Below are positions 34,942 to 47,950 of a stretch of DNA of 64,000 nucleotides, piece by piece. The first letter of the stretch is position 1. Each line of letters starts with the position of its first letter. Under the pieces are notes generated by a model. The model saw only the letters and a program-made list of their open reading frames with translations, did no database searches and was not told the DNA's origin. Source of the DNA: Phallus indusiatus (taxonomy: Eukaryota; Basidiomycota; Agaricomycetes; Phallales; Phallaceae); contig JAQFWX010000003.1 in NCBI GenBank assembly GCA_027605045.1, positions 62,001-126,000 of the forward strand, in the 5' to 3' direction. The translations under genes were made by a program, and so were the position numbers.

Positions 34942-35527
34942 ATAGCTGAAGTTACCGAGGCGTACAATATGGTGAGTTGTACCCACACATGCACACACAT
35001 ATATATATTGTGTCCTGTCCTTGACAGCAAATACGCTGTAAACCGAGTTTGCTAAGTTGACATGCTGATATCTTTTTACATACTGTCGGAGGATATCGCG
35101 GTTCCGTCAGCGCTGGTGACTTCCTTCGGCGCGCCGCGCGCGTGGTCAGCTACAGCCATTGACAAAAGTGGGCTACGAGTGTTATCGTACACGATTCATA
35201 CAAGCATGTCATTTCGACAAGGAGTACATGGGCCTCATCATGCAGAGAGAAAACGCACACGGGACAAGGGATTGCCAAATCTAGATCCACTTGGGGTAGT
35301 GTCTTAGACCGTGTCTAGTAGGATAACGAATGATAGCTTACATTTCATTTTATTTAGGACAAAGAAAAATAAGACAAAGAGAGTGAAATATCCGAACAGG
35401 AGGGGAAAGATGATGTACCTGAAAACTAAAAAGCACTGACACGGAACATTGCGACATCAATGTTCCCGCATTCCCAAGTTTTCATTCGGCGACGAGGCTT
35501 TTACCAAGCAGATAGCAACTCAGCATA
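34942..35527. other. Intergenic
   Basis: Contains a CACACA/TATATA microsatellite near 34985-35010 and a GC-rich GGCGCGCCGCGCGCG tract near 35130. No gene. Confidence 0.5.
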
Positions 35528-37065
35528 TTACGCGCAACAAGAGTTGAAAGGCCCATAAAATCCTCCCCAAGTATCCACGTCGCATTCCGGGGGACAACCA
35601 TTCTCAGGGACGTATCTCATCGTTTTAGCAATGTTATCCCTCTCCAGGCGTAGAAGTTCTCGTAAGCCACTTTTCTTTAGTCTTGTCCGAATATACAAGA
35701 GACTGGGAAAGTCGTACAAAATTTTGAAGAGAGGATGGTCACCGTCGGATATTTCAATGTCGTCGAGAGGTCCTATCAGAACGCGTAAATACGCGTACCT
35801 GGCGAAAATGCGCGCAAGTTCGATTATGGTCTAGTGAAGTACATCAGTATTTCCCTAAACTTGAGCGCACTGACTGGAGCTTAAGGCCTCCGCAACGTAC
35901 CTGATTACCATTGTTTGTCGGTAGAGAGTGTAGTCGAGCTTCTGTGTAGCATACACATAATTTCTGCACATTAGGTATCAAAGGGACAAGGGCGCGCATC
36001 GAGTTTCCGGAATCGGGGTTTAAGTAAACACAACTTTCCAGACTGTAGAGTACCGTTCCGTGTCTCTTGAGATACCAATGCACTTGAGGAGTCATATACA
36101 TATGAGTGAGGCGCACGGCAATATTAGATGTTATCGTATCTCGTGTTGTAATTCCAAGCGATCTAAGATTCGGAAGGAAATCATCTGATTCGGTAGCCCA
36201 ACCCGAGAGGAGAATGCCGCCAGTCGATAAAGTCACGAGCTTTTGATGACGGAGGAAAAATCCTCTCAAGTTACAGGTTTCAATATTCGCCCCTGAGGAG
36301 CAACGTGATACAAGATGTTGTAGGTTTGGCCAATGACCCGAGAGAAGTTCAGACATAGATAAGAAGGATATATTCATATGCGTTAAATTGGGTGCATTCG
36401 AAAGCATCTTGGTGAAAGCGCTGTTATTAAGGTTATTGTAGCCTTGAATAGTATATTTTTGAAGCGAGGGGAGATGATCGTGAAACAGCTAAACAACGAA
36501 TCAATATGGACCATCCCTATGCCAAGGCACAACTTACCGAAAACTGATGGATTCTGCTAAACCGCGGACTCACGTCGATGAGATCGTTGGAACGTGTTTT
36601 CCCCCATTGAGCGCGTACTTCTATTTCCTCCAACTCGCAGCCTGCTTTTTCAATTGCTTCAGAGATAGCCCGAGTGGTTTTGTCGTTTAAGCCCCGTGTG
36701 TCATATTTGAAAACTTTCAAGTTAACCATTTTTGAAAGCGATTGGAGGAAGAAGTCGTAAAAGCGAGCATGCACATGTGAAGTTTCTTGATAATCGATCT
36801 TGCACATTTTCGGAAAGACAGTGCGACTCCCGAGCTTGATGTCTAAATATCTGATGCGGAAGCATGCTCCAGGAGCGTCCAATAGATGCTTCCAAACATG
36901 ATCTAAAGAGACCGCGCAAGAAATACGACGATAATTGAGGTGACGGGGAACGACTAGGGAACGCAAAGCGTGATTAGTCAACGCAAGGGACAACAAATCC
37001 CTTGGATCGTCGATCAATTCGATGATGTATATGAGGACATCTATAGGGAGTTGGGGCGCTGGCAT
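35528..37065 (-). CDS. F-box protein (lineage-specific family)
   Basis: Three main exons encode a complete protein. The start at 37065 (MPAPQLPIDVLIYIIEL) is chosen over an in-frame ATG at 37158 because the paralogue at 54972 begins at the equivalent residue. The first 50 residues are an F-box-like motif (LPIDVLIYIIELIDDPRDLL, then SLALTNHALRSLV). The next part, NYRRISC, HVWKHLLDAPG and LSKMVNLKVFKYD, and the leucine-rich central exon (APNLTHMNISFL, WPNLQHL, LPNLRSLGI) resemble LRR-like target-binding regions. The last exon ends RLERDNIAKTMRYVPENGCP. F-box proteins recruit substrates to SCF ubiquitin ligases, so that role is inferred. No interruption was found. Confidence 0.8.
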
Positions 37066-37411
37066 ACTGATGACGAGGTTCTGTTTAGTGTGCAGCACAA
37101 GAAGTAGACGCCCCAGATATTCTCCCCTTGAACATCTAGCAGCAAATTTGCCTGACATTCAACCGAGCTGATGACGCTCCCCAACAATGGAAATTTAGCG
37201 CCCTTGATGCCGGTCTTACGGCCTTACGGCGTTCTGTGGCCATGTTTTCACGGGGATCTACTTCCGAGTCTCCCTTGACAATATGCGAAGGACGATTAGG
37301 AAGTTGTGCTACGTATTTTTTCTACAGGTAGGCGGTGTAACCTGCGTATGAACCATTTGTTAACCGGGGAAATCTTGACATAGACAAACCTCATTGTTGG
37401 GTCACTCACAG
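37066..37411. other. Divergent intergenic region; 5' end of PAP2 gene unresolved here
   Basis: Upstream space of the F-box gene (minus) and the PAP2 gene (plus). The first exon of the PAP2 gene should lie here or be lost. I found no candidate whose frame joins correctly at 37412. Confidence 0.4.
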
Positions 37412-37971
37412 TTGTATTGCAACTTTTTACTCGCTCCATTGCCGTTATCTATATTACGCTTGGTGCTGCAGCATGTTGGATATCTGTGAAGATATTAAAG
37501 AAGATCATAAAGCAGCCTCGACCTCAATATATTAAAGTTCCAAGCGGATCAGGGTTGCAGAAGAAGAAACTGACATACGGGTTCGTTGCGTGTCCACGTT
37601 CTTCGCTGAGATTAATTGCTAAATAGCTGGAACTCAGAATGCCAAGCACTCATTCAGCGTGTACGATATTCTACGCCTCCTATATCTGTTGTGCGAGCTA
37701 CTTTTTGCCTTTACACTCCACATTACATGCCGTAGACTCCTGGATACCATTTGGTCTCAACACGACGATACCCCCATTCGTGACATTCTGGGCGCTGTGT
37801 GTTGTACAGTCTAGAGTGTGGATGGAACATCATACATATGCACAGGTCTTCGTTGGAACTATCTGGGGTGGAGCTTTCGCGGCATTTTGGTTTTCATTGT
37901 GGACCCGTGGCGGGCTAAGTGTTATTGGCAACGAAATTGAGGTTTTGGCTCGCCAAGCGTTATCCTTTTAG
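37412..37971 (+). CDS. PAP2-family membrane phosphatase (dolichyl-diphosphatase-like), 5' end not resolved
   Basis: Two exons (about 37412-37580 and 37638-37971) carry the three PAP2 signature blocks. Block 1 is KKIIKQPRP. Block 2 is YGMPSTHSACTIFYASYICC, made by joining TACGG to AATGCC across the intron. Block 3 is SRVWMEHHTYAQVFVGTIWG. In block 3 the family's usual His-x3-Asp is His-x3-Gln, which is also the pattern of dolichyl-diphosphate phosphatases (HTxxQV). At least four hydrophobic helices are present, consistent with an ER membrane enzyme that dephosphorylates a lipid phosphate. The N-terminal exon was not identified, so the gene may be truncated. Confidence 0.72.
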
Positions 37972-38220
37972 AAAGAGCTCATTGGAAAGATGATAATGCC
38001 AAACCACATTTGATTTACAAGTTCGTTTGACGCAAATATGTAACGGATGTGTGACAGGAACGTGAACGAAATGCGTCACGTAATGTCTGACGTAACCGAT
38101 TACAACGACATTATGTAACCGCCATTTAATAATCCTTAGACTTTGCTTTGCAAAGTCATCCGAAGCAAGGCTCTCCTGTCTATTGTTCAATTCTATTATT
38201 TCTACAACTAAGCTCGACAG

Positions 38221-40101
38221 ATGCTTGACGAAGAAGTATTTGACAGTGTAACTTGGGAAACTCCCTCCGCTTCTCCCTACGAGGTTCCGGACCCTTCGCG
38301 CACTTCCTCGGGACCAGGCTTTCGTCAAAGCAACGCAGAAGGATCGGAAGCGAGCAGTCCTCATGATCCAAAGTGGGAAGGGTATCTGATTGCTTCTATT
38401 AAGGACCCCATTAAAGAACTACCGGATACAAAAGATGCTTATGTCTCGTATTTGGTTGTTGCAGAGGTAAATTATCATTGTCGAATTCACGCTTGTTTTC
38501 TCTTAACCCTTTTCCATTTTAACAATTCGGTTCTCATCTCCTTCCACAGAGCAACTTACCTATATTCTCCTCTCCCGTGTGCTCATCACGCCGTCGGTTT
38601 CAAGATTTTGTGTTCTTGAGAGAGCACCTTGTGAAGGACTTTCCCGCATGTGTCGTTCCTCCTTTACCTGATAAACACCGTCTGGGTGAGCACCTCTCAT
38701 TTTCATCTGCTAGAAGACTTGATGAGTCGTTACTTCCCGTATTCACAAAGAATACATAACAGGTGATAGATTCAGCCTCGAATTCATGGAACGGCGACGA
38801 CAAGAGTATGCTTCCTAAAATACCTCCATTTGATTGCGCTTAATCCGTTTTTTGTTCTTCTAGACTAGAAAGATTCTTACAACGGCTGGCGCGACATCCA
38901 ACTCTTCAACGAGCAACATTAGTCCGATCATTCTTCGAGTCTAAAGAATGGGTATGCTATTAAAAACTACCTACTTTCGTAGTTCTGATCTCCCTTTATC
39001 TCTTAAGAGTGTAAAAATGCATCAACACATAGCCCATCCACCAGGCCCAGAACCAACGCCTTCCCTAATTGACAATGTCTCCGACGCTCTTCTCAATGCT
39101 TTCGCTCGCGTCCGCAAACCCGACGAACGATTCCTCGATATGAGAGAAAGTGTCGACAAGTTTGAAGAAAGTCTTTCCAACACTGAACGGGTATGGAACA
39201 GGTTGAGAACAAGAACCAACGGTTAGCCATTTCAGTGCTTATTCTTTAGTTCAAAGGCATCTTAAATTTGTTGAAACAGATTTGGCCGGGGACTATCACG
39301 ACCTTGCTGTCGCAGTTCAAGGACTTGGGTTCCTCGAGTCCGGTATCACAGATCCTCTCAATCACTTTGCCAATACCCTACTCGAGTTCTCTGCCATCAT
39401 CCGACATGCCGTAAGTTAATATCCGCGCTTGAATCATAGAATACGCTAATTTAAGAGGCTAATGCAAAACGGTTTTACAGACACAAACATCAACCGATCC
39501 TTTCCTCGTCCAGCTTCATTCACTAATGCAGTACTCACACGCTAATAGAGCTGTACTAAAGCTGCGAGATCAAAAGCAGTTAGATTTTGAAGAGCTTTCG
39601 GCATATCTATCTGCTGTAAGTGCGGAGCGGGATAGATTGTCTGCTGTCATCTCAGGACGGGCGGGAAGCTCAGGGCTGGGTTTAGCGGCATACATACGCG
39701 ATAGAGTCGAGAGCATCACTGGTAGGGATGACGATCGTGCTCGAGTTGAAAAGATGAGGAAGTTAGATATGAAGATTAAAGAAGTGGGTAGCTCAGTTTA
39801 TATTTCATGTTTTGTTTGACCTAAAGTTGTTTTCAGCTTGAAGATGCGGTTACGACTGCTCATGATACATCTGACGCGTTTAGCGACGAGACACTCCGCG
39901 AACAGGCTATTCTGCAATATGCTAAGAAGACTGAGTTGAAAGAGATGTTAACCGAGTTGTCGGACGGGCAGATTGAGATGTATAAAGCTGTACGTCGTTG
40001 GCTATGATCTCATTCGTACCTCCATTCACGACATCACTTAGAGTATGGACGAATGGGAAAGAATCATTCCCATTATGCAGCGGATACGCGTGGACGTTTG
40101 A
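38221..40101 (+). CDS. ATG24: Sorting nexin Snx4/Atg24-like
   Basis: A gene of about eight exons. A disordered N-terminus leads to a PX domain (AYVSYLVVAE, then SRRRFQDFVFLREHLVKDFP, then CVVPPLPDKHRL), then RFSLEFMERRRQRLERFLQR and LARHPTL. Both segments are highly characteristic of Snx4, with the Arg and RRFxDF residues that bind PI3P. A BAR-type helical region follows (SVDKFEESLSNTERVWNRL, LGFLESGITDPLNHFANTL, DRARVEKMRKLDMKIKE). It ends SMDEWERIIPIMQRIRVDV at the TGA 40099-40101. The protein acts on endosomes in retrieval sorting and selective autophagy. No defect was seen. Confidence 0.88.
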
Positions 40102-40327
40102 AAACGATATCGTTTCAAAGGAAGCTTTAAACATTACGCATTCCTTGATTCCCTCTATGTTACTATTGACAGTGGTTATTTCTGGCATTTCTATTCTATT
40201 CTGTCCTATTTAATACTTCTATCACACGACTTTGTACTGTTAGGATATTTACACAAAGAATGATATACAGTGAAGATCATGGAGTATATAGATATAAATA
40301 TACCTTCAAGGTATTATCACCGCGTCA

Positions 40328-42138
<1,811 letters not shown>

Positions 42139-42312
42139 GGGAATCTTTCATTTTTTTTATCATTGCCGGATCGGAGAAGTGATCCTCTGAAGACTCCGAT
42201 AGTGACGTCGTCCGAGTCTTACTAAATGTAGGGAAATCACGCCAGCTGACGGAAGTCTTTGCACAACGTTGACTTTATCCGTTTATATCGCAAAAATTCA
42301 TATTATTTATTA

Positions 42313-43496
42313 CTACAGTATGGATATTCGTTTCTGGTCAACAACATAGCGCAATAAGATACACATTTTTTGCCGGGCAGAGCTCTCATATGAACGCTTC
42401 GTAATTTTCACAGTGAGTTTCCGTTGATAGAAAAAAAAACCAAAATGGCTCACCCCGAAAATTACGGTGTGGTTTAGATAATGGAACAACTCATACAATG
42501 CACCACGCATGTCATATTCCTCCGCAGGGTCGGAGGGCGGGATGTTTTCGTGATAAGCAGAATAAAATTCCGATGGAAATCCACCGAAGATTCGCGCAAT
42601 TGATAAACTGGAAAAGAGATTAAGATGGCCAGTTTATTGAACGCTGTTCTTCGAAAGCTTACTCCGCTTCATTGTGGCCGTAGTAGGATGAAGGATCAAA
42701 AATAACTGGTTTGCCTGTTTTATTATCCGCGCCTACATTTCCACTCTGAACGGGTAATTGGTGAATTGTGAGTGTTGGCGATCGTTTTCTCTGCGAAATG
42801 TCTTTAAACAACATACCCAAAGATCACCATGCACTATAACAGGCTCTATCTGCAGAGAACCAAGAAGTCGTGGAATGGCCCTATCAAATGATTCAATCGG
42901 ACTCGTGTCGGGGCACCAGATCTATTGGCACATTTTGAAGATTCATATACATACTTCTTCCGTACTTGTTCACCTAAGCGGCACAACTCTTCAAATTCGC
43001 CTCTATCTTTCAAAGTTACTAATAAATCACCGATCATCCTATCGAATGCCTCCGCCCATGTGTTCGCCCAGCCATTTTGCATGCGCGTCGCGCCGCAATA
43101 CGTTGGAATCGCAAAACCAAACAGACCCGTAGGACTACGGCCATTTCGATGCATGTCTGCCAATGCCCTTCCTAGTTCTGCAGCATTACGTTTGTTGAGA
43201 GGTCCAAGAGACTTGTATTCGCTGATAAAAATAGGGCACTTGGTGGCTTCGTTAACGAGGCATTCGTAAACACGGGGACATATTCCAGGACAAGCTGCAT
43301 CCATTGCACGTAGCGACTCAGCCTCTCCCACATATTGCTCTGTATCTCTTTCGCGGCCCATTTTTACATAATATGATTTGTTGGAAGATAGGGACTGGAC
43401 ATGGCACGAGCCATTGTGAGCAACGAATTTGGCATCTGGCTCGATACGTGCCAGTACTTGTAGAATTGCATCCGGTATTCCTCCTTGGAAGGGCAT
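42313..43496 (-). CDS. Fructosamine/ketosamine-3-kinase-like protein
   Basis: A multi-exon gene from ATG at 43496 to TAG at 42313-42315. Recognisable FN3K elements are YYVKMGRERDTEQYVGEAES, CPGICPRVYEC, FISEYKSLGPL, ALADMHRNG, FGFAIPTYCGATRMQNGW, the catalytic VHGDLW-SGN, FDPSSYYGHNEAELSI and FGGFPSEFYSAYHENIPPSD. It ends LFHYLNHTVIFG joined to RSYESSARQKM. The family phosphorylates sugar-amine adducts on proteins (deglycation) with ATP. The catalytic Asp of HGDLW is kept. The gene is divergent from the MFS exporter at 43968, with cAMP-response-type palindromes between them. Confidence 0.85.
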
Positions 43497-43555
43497 TTTC
43501 CGAGGACAAAATCGCTCACAGTGGGTGAGAGGAGGGCCAAGTCATTATAAATCAG

Positions 43556-43571
43556 CTCATGACGTCATGAG
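43556..43571. promoter_or_regulatory. 16-bp perfect palindrome with CRE/ATF core
   Basis: CTCATGACGTCATGAG is a perfect palindrome around TGACGTCA, the bZIP CRE/ATF site. It is 60 bp upstream of the FN3K-like start and about 400 bp upstream of the MFS start. Confidence 0.6.
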
Positions 43572-43598
43572 TAGGGTACATTTTGCGGGTTTTTTTTG

Positions 43599-43606
43599 TG
43601 ACGTCA
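43599..43606. promoter_or_regulatory. Second CRE core
   Basis: TGACGTCA recurs 28 bp after the palindrome core in the same divergent promoter. Confidence 0.5.
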
Positions 43607-43613
43607 GAAGCCC

Positions 43614-43635
43614 ATTCTCGAGGACATTCGAGAAT
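43614..43635. promoter_or_regulatory. Short inverted repeat in the divergent promoter
   Basis: ATTCTCGA and TCGAGAAT are perfect inverted copies separated by six bases. A possible dimeric factor site. Confidence 0.35.
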
Positions 43636-43967
43636 GTCTTTCAGGGTTAGTATATTGTAACGTGTCATCAACGATGCTCTTACCGTCACCACAGTCCATT
43701 TTCCAATGGTTTGATTCGAAGGAATTCATTGCGATAACAAGGAAGCCATTGGCAGCAGATCGGACTGAAATCGGGTTCGGCCACTGAATGCCTGCGGCCA
43801 TATAGCCTAGTGCCGAATGCCGATAAACTCTGGTCATGTGATCCCGTATGTATGTAAACTGAGAAGGTCATGAGTTTATAAAAAGTTACTTTAGACCCAC
43901 GAGGAACGGGCGAACCGCCTGGTGGTTTAACGTGGAACGTTGAATTCTTATCTCCCCAACGTCGTCC

Positions 43968-45991
43968 ATGGCGGAGAAAACGGAACAACCACTATATGAT
44001 GACCGTGACGATCATGATGACTTCGGGACTACTGCAGCCACGACCGTTGACGACAAACACACACAATCCCAAAGCATAGATCAACCTGTATCTAAGTCGG
44101 AATCTTCGCATAGGCGGAAGTTCTCCACTTTCACTAAAAACGAAAAATGGAGTATCATTGCTCTAGCAGCAATGGCGGCTTTATTCAGGTGAATACAATC
44201 AATTCCGGATTTTTACTGGTTTTGCTGAAACTCGATAGTCCTTTGACTGCCAACTCTTACTTCCCGGCGATACAAGCACTCGCAGATGCTTTTCACGTTT
44301 CGGTCGAGTTGATTAATGTCACAATTACCGTATATATGGTATTACAGGGAATTTGTGCGTACATGTACACAGATTCTCTCACTCGTCCTTCATTCTAAAA
44401 TAAACACAGCTCCCATGTTATGGGGAACATTATCCGATCGCATAGGTAGAAGGCCTCTGTTTATAACTTGCTTGCTACTTTTATGCGTTGCCTGTGTGGG
44501 ATTGGCACTCGTTCCCACAAACGCATATTGGCTACTCTTGTTGCTGCGTTGTTTCCAAGCTGCGGGGTCGGCCAGCACTATCGCAATAGGTATCTGCCCC
44601 ACCTTCTCGTTTTCTCACCTTTCCTTATTTCTCTTAAGGTTCTGGCACTATTTCCGATATAGCCGAACCATCTGAGCGGGGTGGCTTTTTAGGCGTGTTT
44701 TCTGTGGGCCCACTAGTGAGTCAATTGATTGAATAAAAACAGGAAAAGTTAAATTGATTGCCATCTTCCAGATTGGACCTTGTATAGGTCCCATAATTGG
44801 CGGTATTCTGGCGGGGAAACTAGGTTGGAGGTAACTAAATGCACTAGTAGCACAATTATATGGAAATAGAAAACTTACCTCCGAATTTCTTTATCAAGGG
44901 CTATATTTTGGTTTCTCGCTATAGCATCAGCGGTATACTGTATATTCTTCTTCCTGTGAATGATTTTCTTGTTATCACCTTCGTAACAATCGCTTATTAT
45001 TATTATTACTTTATTAATAGATTCTTCCCTGAGACACTTCGCGTCATCGTAGGAGACGGAAGCGTACCTGCTCCCAAGTGGAATAGACCTTTGATACCAC
45101 TCCTCACCCATTATTCAAATTCCACCGATACCTCGCGACCACCCCCAAGGAAATTCAGCAATCCATTCAAAGCATTCAAACATCCCAGCGTTGTATTAGT
45201 TCTCTTGTACAATGCCACAGTCTATTCAGTTTTTTATGGTGTTACAGCAACCCTTTCCGAATTATTTGCCGAGGCGTATCCATCGTTGACAGAAACCGAA
45301 ATCGGACTGTGTTTCCTCTCAGTGGGACTTGGATGTGCTATAGGCAGTTACGCCAACGGCAGACTTTTGGATTTAGATTTTAGAAGAATAAAACGCAACT
45401 GGGAGGAGAAAATGCGCTCTGAAGGAAGAGCGAATGAGTTGGTTGATAGTAAGATTACTGGAAGAGAGTCTGCAGATTTTCCGTTTGAGTATGCGAGACT
45501 TCGAACTGTTCCGTTGTATGTCGCAGTATATGCTGCAGTTCTCGTTGGTTATGGGTGGTCGATTCAGCAGAAAGTTCAAATCGCCTGTCCCTTGGTTCTT
45601 CAATTCATAAGTGAGCCTATATTTCAGAAAGTAGTAAATTAAAAACAACTAACCCTGTTTGATCAACAGTTGGTCTAGTGGTCACCGCTATGATGAATAT
45701 GGCCCAGACCTTACTATTAGATTTATTTCCAACGCAAGGGTCTTCCATCACAGCAGCTGTAAGCCAGCGCTCGTTTAATGAAATTTTTCTTCTTCTGAAT
45801 GCTATTAGAACAATCTCGTTCGTTGCACTATGGGCGCAACGTTGGTTTCGGTAGTGGATTTCATCTTGAAAGCTATTAAACCCGGCTGGACATTTACTCT
45901 GTTCGCTGGAATATGTGTGGTATTACTTCCAATGAATTGGGCAGTAGTCCACTTTGGCCCAAGATGGCGACGATTCAACCCGGAAGACTAA
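43968..45991 (+). CDS. MFS drug:H+ antiporter-type exporter, copy 1
   Basis: A multi-exon gene with an acidic, His-rich cytosolic N-terminus (MAEKTEQPLYDDRDDHDD), then twelve predicted helices. It carries the MFS loop motif (GTLSDRIGRRPL), the antiporter motif C (GPCIGPIIGG), and FFPETLRVIVGDGSVPAPKW leading into a long central loop. The C-terminal half includes SVFYGVTATLSELFAEAYPS and a second cytosolic loop, KRNWEEKMRSEGRANELVDS. The end is PRWRRFNPED. The pattern fits DHA1/QDR-like exporters of the plasma membrane. Exon borders match those of the second copy at 57063, including QGIS-PMLWG across an intron. The substrate is unknown; export of a drug or own metabolite is the family role. 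Confidence 0.87.
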
Positions 45992-46489
45992 TCATTAGTA
46001 TCTCTTTTTCTTCTCATTTGTTCATTTACATAGATACAGTTTTTTGGTTTATATATACATAGCATAACGTAACATACACTCCTAATCAGACGAATTTTAT
46101 ATGAAAACACTTCATGTTCAGACGTCGCAGATGTCGTATATGCTCCACCGAATTGAAAGCCTTGGATTTTTTTTCACTTAGTTAAAGCACCAATCGGGAG
46201 ATGTCGATGGGCCGTCCATCGATGGACGCTAAACGCCATAGGCGGGGGCCGCGGGGCTTAAAAAGGGCTCTTTTTCTTTTTCAGGCGTGTTCTTGAACGC
46301 CTTTCTAAAATGATTATATCCGTGAAATACATCACCATCTCAATCCAAATGGTTTAGACACATGTTAGTGCGTTTTCTGCGTCAGTTACAGCCCGTTCCA
46401 AGCCCGTTCCAAGCCTCTTCTCCTATGCATCACTGGCATGATCAGCCATCAAGGTCAGTGCTACTACTAGCAATCAGTTTTTTGGTAGG
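45992..46489. other. Intergenic
   Basis: A CCATCGATGG palindrome near 46213 and a direct repeat of AGCCCGTTCCA at about 46391-46412. No gene. Confidence 0.5.
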
Positions 46490-47190
46490 TATATGGTATC
46501 CAAATTTTCGGGAAAGATCACGTTACTAAGTGGCATATTAGGAGAGGAACCCCAGAAATATGAGAAGCGAATGACGGTATCAGAACTTCTGGATTTTCTC
46601 GGATCTGTTGCCAACTCTGGCACCACATCAGAAGATCTTTAAACTTAGACGTTCATAAACTCGAACAGTTGAATAAAAGAAACGGGCTTCAAACCTTTGA
46701 CATGATATTATCACAAAAGTGTGTCATTCTTCATTTATGAGATTTTCTGTCAGTTTAGGGTGAGTACATCGTCGAATCATTACATACGCTGCTTAAAAAA
46801 TTCAAGTTGCACCTCGCTAGGTACGACAGTTGATTCTTACGGGTCTATCTCGCTGATAGAACTCTATGAAGAAGTGTTCGAAATATCGACAATTTATTAC
46901 GGAAATTGGGGGTCTTCGCACCCGATAAGATACGAAATTCGTTATCCTCGCTACTCACCGGCACCTAGAAGAATAACGGTACAACACCGGTTTTTTATCA
47001 ACTAGTATTGGAATGGAAATCATCACTTCAACAATCTTGTCAGTGGCATGGAAAAAAATAGACCGTAGTCGCTCATTATAGCTAAAACCGACCGGATAAT
47101 CTGGTGTCAAGATTGGCACAAATGCACATGTATTGATGAACTAGAATTTCTTGCACGGGACGTGTTTACCCCATATCAGGGTTTTGAAAT

Positions 47191-47200
47191 GCATAAAAGG
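47191..47200 (+). promoter_or_regulatory. TATA-like element of small-protein copy C
   Basis: GCATAAAAGG followed by CGTCGATGG lies 138 bp upstream of the ATG and is conserved in copies A, B and D. Confidence 0.55.
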
Positions 47201-47337
47201 CGTCGATGGTTCGTCGTTTTCTCCTCAGTCTGCTAAACTCGCAAACTTGTTGTTTACGAAGCATCTCTAAATCACTCAACAGTATGTCAATGATATAGCA
47301 CCAGTTTGTTTCTGCATATATACTAAAGAATCGACAG

Positions 47338-47736
47338 ATGTCTTTGACTTATGAAGGATTACTAGCCCTCTACCCCGAAGACAGTGCCGAGATCAGCAAG
47401 ATCTCGAGCGCAGAACTCGACAACATCAACAAATACCTGTCAGGGGAGATATCAACGTTTGCGCCCAAGACAGGCAGTGTGATAGAAATCCAAGCCGACA
47501 CTGGGAGTCACGAGATGAGTACAGACGCCAATCCCAACCATGGGAATGGTGGCTGGATTCGAGCAAGTGCTCGAGGTTATAGGGCGAGGAAAATTCCGGA
47601 ATTCGCACCGGGAAGCGGATACGACGTAACGCTACAAGGATCGATGATCAACCTGAGGGTCGGGGGAATACCTTATTTCTTTGCTTCAAGTGTAGGGCAA
47701 CTTCAGAACAGCCATGCGAATGGAATAATTGTATAG
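47338..47736 (+). CDS. Intact member of unknown ~130-aa protein family (copy C)
   Basis: A single exon of 132 residues. Residues 1-38 are a likely amphipathic helix region (MSLTYEGLLALYPEDSAEI, then ISSAELDNINKYLSG). The rest looks beta-rich: SVIEIQADTG, a Gly/Asn-rich turn, GWIRASARGYRARKIPEFAP, YDVTLQGSMINLRVGGIPYF and a short tail. There are no cysteines, signal peptide or membrane segments, so it is probably cytosolic and soluble. It shares order and spacing of landmarks with the 50172 gene at modest identity and is nearly identical to split copy B. I do not recognise the family. A lectin-like or other binding sandwich is conceivable but unsupported. The start ATG is conserved in all readable copies. 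Confidence 0.8.
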   Translation: MSLTYEGLLALYPEDSAEISKISSAELDNINKYLSGEISTFAPKTGSVIEIQADTGSHEMSTDANPNHGNGGWIRASARGYRARKIPEFAPGSGYDVTLQGSMINLRVGGIPYFFASSVGQLQNSHANGIIV

Positions 47737-47839
47737 AAAGCCAGTTGGTGGTAGTAAAGATGGGCTGGAAATATGCTTATATTTCGTTGCTCCTGTGTTC
47801 GCTGAAATTTGTAAACTTGATACTCTTTTGTTGAAATAT

Positions 47840-47950
47840 GCTATATGGTTTTTTTTCTGTGAGATGAAATGACGAGGAACCAGTGCCGCTATGGTGCATT
47901 GGCTACAAGGCTTTTTTTTCCAGGAGTAATCGCTGGCGCTTACGTTGAAG
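47840..47950 (+). repeat. Direct repeat, copy 1 (partner 52175-52283)
   Basis: GCTATATGG, a T-run, then GAGATGAAATGACGAGGAAC and a block ending GGCGCTTACGTTGAAG. It is about 85-90% identical to 52175-52283, just upstream of the FunK1 gene. It marks one edge of a duplicated module. Confidence 0.75.

Larger units (their letters stand above)
46490..47850 (+). repeat. Inverted duplicate of 24715-27230
   Basis: The uninterrupted partner of the copy described at 24715-27230. It contains about 850 bp of upstream sequence, the intact small-protein gene and its 3' flank. Confidence 0.85.

Noticed and set aside
42313..43496. PsiK-like 4-hydroxytryptamine kinase
   Set aside because: The motifs (HGDLWSGN, FDPSSYYGHNEAE, FGGFPSEFY) are those of fructosamine kinases, not the methylthioribose-kinase-like PsiK.
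46721..47005. 94-codon open frame upstream of small-protein copy C
   Set aside because: The inverted duplicate of this region (about 26850-27100) does not keep the frame, so it is likely non-coding upstream DNA.
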